Assembly (NCBI GenBank): GCA_013178045.1
Contig: JABLXP010000015.1
Span: 1 to 44,051 of the forward strand
Length of the DNA: 44,051 nt
Direction: 5' to 3'
Source: Bacillota bacterium
GTDB taxonomy: Bacteria > Bacillota > Ch66
Part shown: positions 41,248 through 44,051 of the stretch, in pieces
How the letters are laid out: the number at the start of each line of letters is the position of its first letter
Position numbering within the stretch: the stretch's first letter is position 1
Position numbers and translations under genes: made by a program
The notes under the pieces: generated by a model
The model's input: only the letters and a program-made list of their open reading frames with translations
The model's database searches: none
What the model was told of the DNA's origin: nothing

Positions 41248-41270
41248 GCGGCCGCCTTGATGGCGGCCGT
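41248..41270 (+). promoter_or_regulatory. Hairpin in the riboswitch expression platform
   Basis: CGGCCGCC and GGCGGCCG pair around TTGAT. No T-tract follows, so it is not a standard terminator. TTGAT in the loop (41257-41261) can instead pair with ATCAA at 41271-41275, which can also pair with TTGAT at 41277-41281, so alternative folds are possible before the ribosome site at about 41298. Confidence 0.45.
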
Positions 41271-41302
41271 ATCAAGTTGATCGCCAGTAATAAAGAAAGA
41301 GG

Positions 41303-43486
41303 GTGAAATTGTGGTTGGAAAGCGGGCGGGTGACTAAAAGTAAATCTACCCAGAAACGGTGTTTAATTGGACAGATGAATCTGGGGAAGGAGGTCAAGGT
41401 CTCCCCGCGGGCCAATGTTCGGTCAAGAGCGGGGCGACTAGAAGCAAGTATGATCGGAAAACTTAATGGAAGTCTGCAAATGAGGATGACTGCACTGTTC
41501 GGACTGATCGTCCTGATTGGGTGTGCAGTGTTGGGCGTATTGAGCTACAACCAAGCGAAAAGCGCGCTGGAAGACGAGGCCGTGACGGCGCTGCAAAAGC
41601 TGGCCAAGCAGGCCGCTGAGACTGTGGAAACCCGGTTACAGGCCCGGCTGTACGTGGTGGAAGCTCTGGCTAACACCAGCGTTATTCGTGGTAAGTCGGG
41701 TGACCGGGAGGCTACCCTAGAGGAAAAGCTGCAGACCCTGAGCGATGAACTAAAAAGAGCAGAAAGCTTTGGATTCAAGCGGTTGGGCCTAGCAGACAAA
41801 AACGGGGAGATAATTTACCACGACGGCAGCAAGGCCAATATTGCCGACCGTGATTACTTTAAGGCGGCTCTGGGGGGCAAATCGTTTATTTCCAGTACGA
41901 TTGTCAGCAAGATCGATGGTTCGGTCGTGTTTATCTTTTCCTCGCCAGTCCGTCACCACGCCACTAATGAGATAACCGGGGTGTTGACCGGTACGGTGGA
42001 TGGGACAAGGCTCGGTCAACTGGTGGCCAGCATTACCTACGGCCGAACCGGTTATGCTTTTGTGGTGGACGGCACCGGTAAGATGATCGCCCACAAAGAC
42101 AACGAGCTGGTTAAATCCCAGGAAAACTACATTGAGAAGTCTAAGACCGATCCGTCTTTTTCTTCTATAGGCGCAGTGATTGCCAAGATGGCCAAGGGTG
42201 AGGAAGGCGTGGCGAGCTACACCTACCAGGGTCTGGATATGGTTATCGGTTACGCCCCCATCAAGAGCACCGGCTGGTCGGTAGGGGTCAACGTTCCCAG
42301 GGCCGAGGTGCTGGAGCGGGTCGCCGGCCTGAAACAGTCAGCGCTGCTGGTGTCCCTGGTGATCATCTTTGCGGCGCTGGCGCTGACCTTTGTGATCGCC
42401 AGGACGATTACTATTCCTATAACCCAGGCCGTCGGCCACTTAAGTCTGATCGCCAGCGGCGATTTCACCCAATCTGTGTCTGAGCATTTTCTCCACCGGC
42501 GTGATGAGGTGGGGAAATTGGTCCAGGCCATCGGCCAATTGCAGGCCAGCCTGAAACCGCTGCTGGCCGGTCTCAAGGGGGAGGCAAAAACGTTAGCCGG
42601 CAATTCTGAGACCCTGAGCGCGGCTTCGGAAGAGATCGCTTCCTCTTCCAACGAAGTGGCCAGAGCCATCCAGCAGGTGGCGGCGGGCGCCGCGGAACAG
42701 GCGGGCCACCTGCAGGAGATCCTGGGCCTGATTGGGAACATAACCTCCAGCCTGGAAAAGGTCTATATCGAACTGGGTCGTGTTAAAGACAACAGCGTAG
42801 AAACATCGCGCCTGGCTGATGTGGGCAAGAAAGAACTGGATATCCTGGTGGCCTCGATCAAAGAAGTTCGCGAGGCCTTCCAGGTGGTGGCAGAGAAACT
42901 GATTGGCTTGCGAGGTTCCGTAAATCAGGTCGGCGAAATCCTGGAAGTGATCAACGGGATCGCTGACCAGACCAACCTCCTGGCCCTGAACGCAGCGATT
43001 GAGGCAGCGCGCGCCGGGGAAGCGGGGCGAGGCTTTGCCGTGGTGGCGGATGAAGTCCGCAAGCTGGCCGAGCAGTCTCGGGCTTCTTCTGATAAAATCA
43101 GGACGCTGCTGGGCACTATCGCCGCGGATACCAATGAAGTGGTGGCTACTTCGGAGGAAGTAAAACGGCAGGTGGTGGCGCAACTGGAGAATGTAGAAAA
43201 CACCGTCAAGTCATTTGACGATATCCTTGAATCAGTAGCGGCCATCGCGCCCATGCTTGAGGCGACTTACGGGGAAATGGACAGCACCGTGAAGAATAAA
43301 GACATCGTGCTGGACCGGGTCCAGAACGTCAGTGCGGTATCGGAAGAGACTTCGGCTTCGGCGCAAGAGATCTCTGCCTCAGCTGAAGAACTCTCAGCTA
43401 CCACCGAAGAGATTGCCGCCAACGCCCAGGAGATCTTGATGGTGGCCAAAAAACTGGAAGAACAGACAGAACGTTTCAAGGTATAA
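41303..43486 (+). CDS. Methyl-accepting chemotaxis protein with dCache sensor
   Basis: Transmembrane receptor of up to 727 residues. A roughly 60-residue charged N-terminal tail is followed by TM1 at about 62-80, a double-Cache extracellular domain at about 85-340 ([16 protein letters not shown], then [18 protein letters not shown]), TM2 at about 345-368, HAMP at about 366-420, and a signalling domain with canonical tip [20 protein letters not shown] at about 553-572. The start is uncertain: GTG 41303 and TTG 41309 follow AAAGAGGG, whereas ATG 41450 would remove the unusual tail but has a weak ribosome site. Expression is likely set by the upstream c-di-GMP riboswitch. The ligand is unknown. 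Confidence 0.9.
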   Translation: MKLWLESGRVTKSKSTQKRCLIGQMNLGKEVKVSPRANVRSRAGRLEASMIGKLNGSLQMRMTALFGLIVLIGCAVLGVLSYNQAKSALEDEAVTALQKLAKQAAETVETRLQARLYVVEALANTSVIRGKSGDREATLEEKLQTLSDELKRAESFGFKRLGLADKNGEIIYHDGSKANIADRDYFKAALGGKSFISSTIVSKIDGSVVFIFSSPVRHHATNEITGVLTGTVDGTRLGQLVASITYGRTGYAFVVDGTGKMIAHKDNELVKSQENYIEKSKTDPSFSSIGAVIAKMAKGEEGVASYTYQGLDMVIGYAPIKSTGWSVGVNVPRAEVLERVAGLKQSALLVSLVIIFAALALTFVIARTITIPITQAVGHLSLIASGDFTQSVSEHFLHRRDEVGKLVQAIGQLQASLKPLLAGLKGEAKTLAGNSETLSAASEEIASSSNEVARAIQQVAAGAAEQAGHLQEILGLIGNITSSLEKVYIELGRVKDNSVETSRLADVGKKELDILVASIKEVREAFQVVAEKLIGLRGSVNQVGEILEVINGIADQTNLLALNAAIEAARAGEAGRGFAVVADEVRKLAEQSRASSDKIRTLLGTIAADTNEVVATSEEVKRQVVAQLENVENTVKSFDDILESVAAIAPMLEATYGEMDSTVKNKDIVLDRVQNVSAVSEETSASAQEISASAEELSATTEEIAANAQEILMVAKKLEEQTERFKV

Positions 43487-43849
43487 GATTAGAAGCAACA
43501 TTGTTCTGCTGGAGGCTAGTAAATGGTACTTTTCTCCACGTTTCCAAGCTAAAGGTGGGGAAGACTGGCGTGCTGCTTTTGACCGGCTGTTTACCGTGCT
43601 GAGCAAAATTTCCAGAGACCTTTGGGGGGAGTTTTTCAGGCTCCCTCCTTTGCTTACAAAAAAAATTTTAAGTATCAATCATATTATAATTTATAATTCA
43701 TAAAAGCGATGTATGGGTTATAATAATTGCAAAAACATCCTTCAACTGCTGTACTTATTGGACTCATTATCTTGGATAGCGGTTGGGTGTTCCGCCCGTA
43801 TTATGCGAAAAAAGGATGTTTGTAACAGCTTCAAGAAACCGTACTATAA
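43487..43849. other. Intergenic stretch with an inverted repeat
   Basis: No gene is supported. AAACATCCTT (43733-43742) and AAGGATGTTT (43812-43821) are perfect inverted copies 69 bases apart, possibly the ends of a small mobile element or a hairpin. GGGAG and CTCCC at 43627-43645 form a weak stem that could act as a terminator of the receptor gene. An open frame overlapping the receptor end (about 43488-43700) has no start and no recognised domain. Confidence 0.4.
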
Positions 43850-44051
43850 TTGACTGTACCTAACTATTTTGCTATCATAAAATTATGGAACTTTTATCCA
43901 GCAGAAATAGAGATCACTTTGCAGAAAGAGTCTGAAGACGCATACACGGAGCTGTTGCAGGATTTGTTGTCCATAGTGACATCTTTTTCGGCCCGGCTGT
44001 ACGGCGCTCGCGGTGGCAAAAAAGTTCGGCAAGGGTTTCGGGAACTGATAG
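43850..44051 (+). pseudogene. IS607-type serine resolvase fragment, running off the window
   Basis: Open from a stop at 43847-43849 to the window edge, 67 codons. The segment LLQDLLSIVTSFSARLYG followed by ARGGKKV strongly resembles the conserved C-terminal part of IS607-family serine transposases and related resolvases, which normally lies about 120 residues or more into the protein. The N-terminal DNA-binding and catalytic serine regions are missing, so the gene is 5-prime truncated. The end may be intact beyond the window. Confidence 0.6.

Noticed and set aside
41248-41270. Strong GC hairpin taken as a terminator of the riboswitch
   Set aside because: There is no run of T after it; kept only as a possible part of the expression platform.
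43488-43700. Open frame after the last receptor, with a few residues reminiscent of TnpB
   Set aside because: No start codon with a ribosome site and no complete motif; too weak to call.
1-44051. Search for tRNA, rRNA, CRISPR-Cas, restriction, toxin-antitoxin or other defence genes and prophage
   Set aside because: None could be supported on either strand.

Overview
The window looks like a chromosomal segment from an anaerobic, endospore-forming, motile Firmicute of the class Clostridia, most like the Desulfotomaculum/Pelotomaculum/Moorella part of the tree. This rests on a single-gene sigK with an intact pro-sequence, CotS-family coat proteins, a GerMN lipoprotein, strong AGGAGG-type ribosome binding sites with frequent GTG and TTG starts, and a B12-dependent methylmalonyl-CoA pathway. 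The species cannot be named from the sequence alone.

Layout: (1) 1-7225 is a catabolic operon behind a near-consensus sigma-54 promoter: acyl-CoA dehydrogenase, Cat1-type CoA-transferase, both subunits of methylmalonyl-CoA mutase, epimerase, and a carboxyltransferase subunit. Together they interconvert propionyl-CoA and succinyl-CoA. A solo end of an IS1380-like element lies between the first two genes. (2) 7244-18022 is mostly a sporulation locus: four CotS-like kinase-fold proteins (two with catalytic residues lost), a 3-hydroxyacyl-CoA dehydrogenase, speD, a GT4 glycosyltransferase, a SPOCS-like protein and a GDP-mannose pyrophosphorylase. I find four SigK-type promoters here, each an AC followed 17 bases later by CATA. 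(3) 18072-23416 holds cell-wall and housekeeping genes: mltG, a U32 peptidase-family gene, a DUF4911-like gene, a class B penicillin-binding protein and a GerMN lipoprotein. (4) 23661-28661 has a repeat-containing coiled-coil protein, then a stressosome operon (RsbR, RsbS, RsbT, RsbX-like) whose output is a RsbU_N-GGDEF fusion followed by a PAS-HD protein. The stress signal is therefore probably converted into c-di-GMP. (5) 28683-30660 is an XRE regulator, an internally deleted IS1380-like element with matching target duplications, and an unexplained roughly 320-base block.

(6) 30667-40108 is an HD-GYP phosphodiesterase and a chemosensory operon with unusual parts: a soluble receptor with two signalling tips, a triple CheW, CheB, a HEAT-repeat protein, CheR, CheY, a CheA lacking P1/P2, and a separate P1-P2 protein. 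(7) 40198-40965 is sigK, with a SigK-type promoter and a 15-base inverted repeat that would bury its ribosome site and start codon in any read-through transcript. (8) 41127-43486 is a c-di-GMP-I riboswitch followed by a dCache chemoreceptor. (9) The right edge carries the start of an IS607-type resolvase fragment.

Two themes link the parts. One is c-di-GMP: made by the stressosome cyclase, degraded by HD-GYP, and sensed by the riboswitch in front of a chemoreceptor. The other is late mother-cell sporulation: SigK itself plus coat and polysaccharide genes with SigK-type promoters. No CRISPR array, tRNA, rRNA, prophage or recognised defence system was seen.
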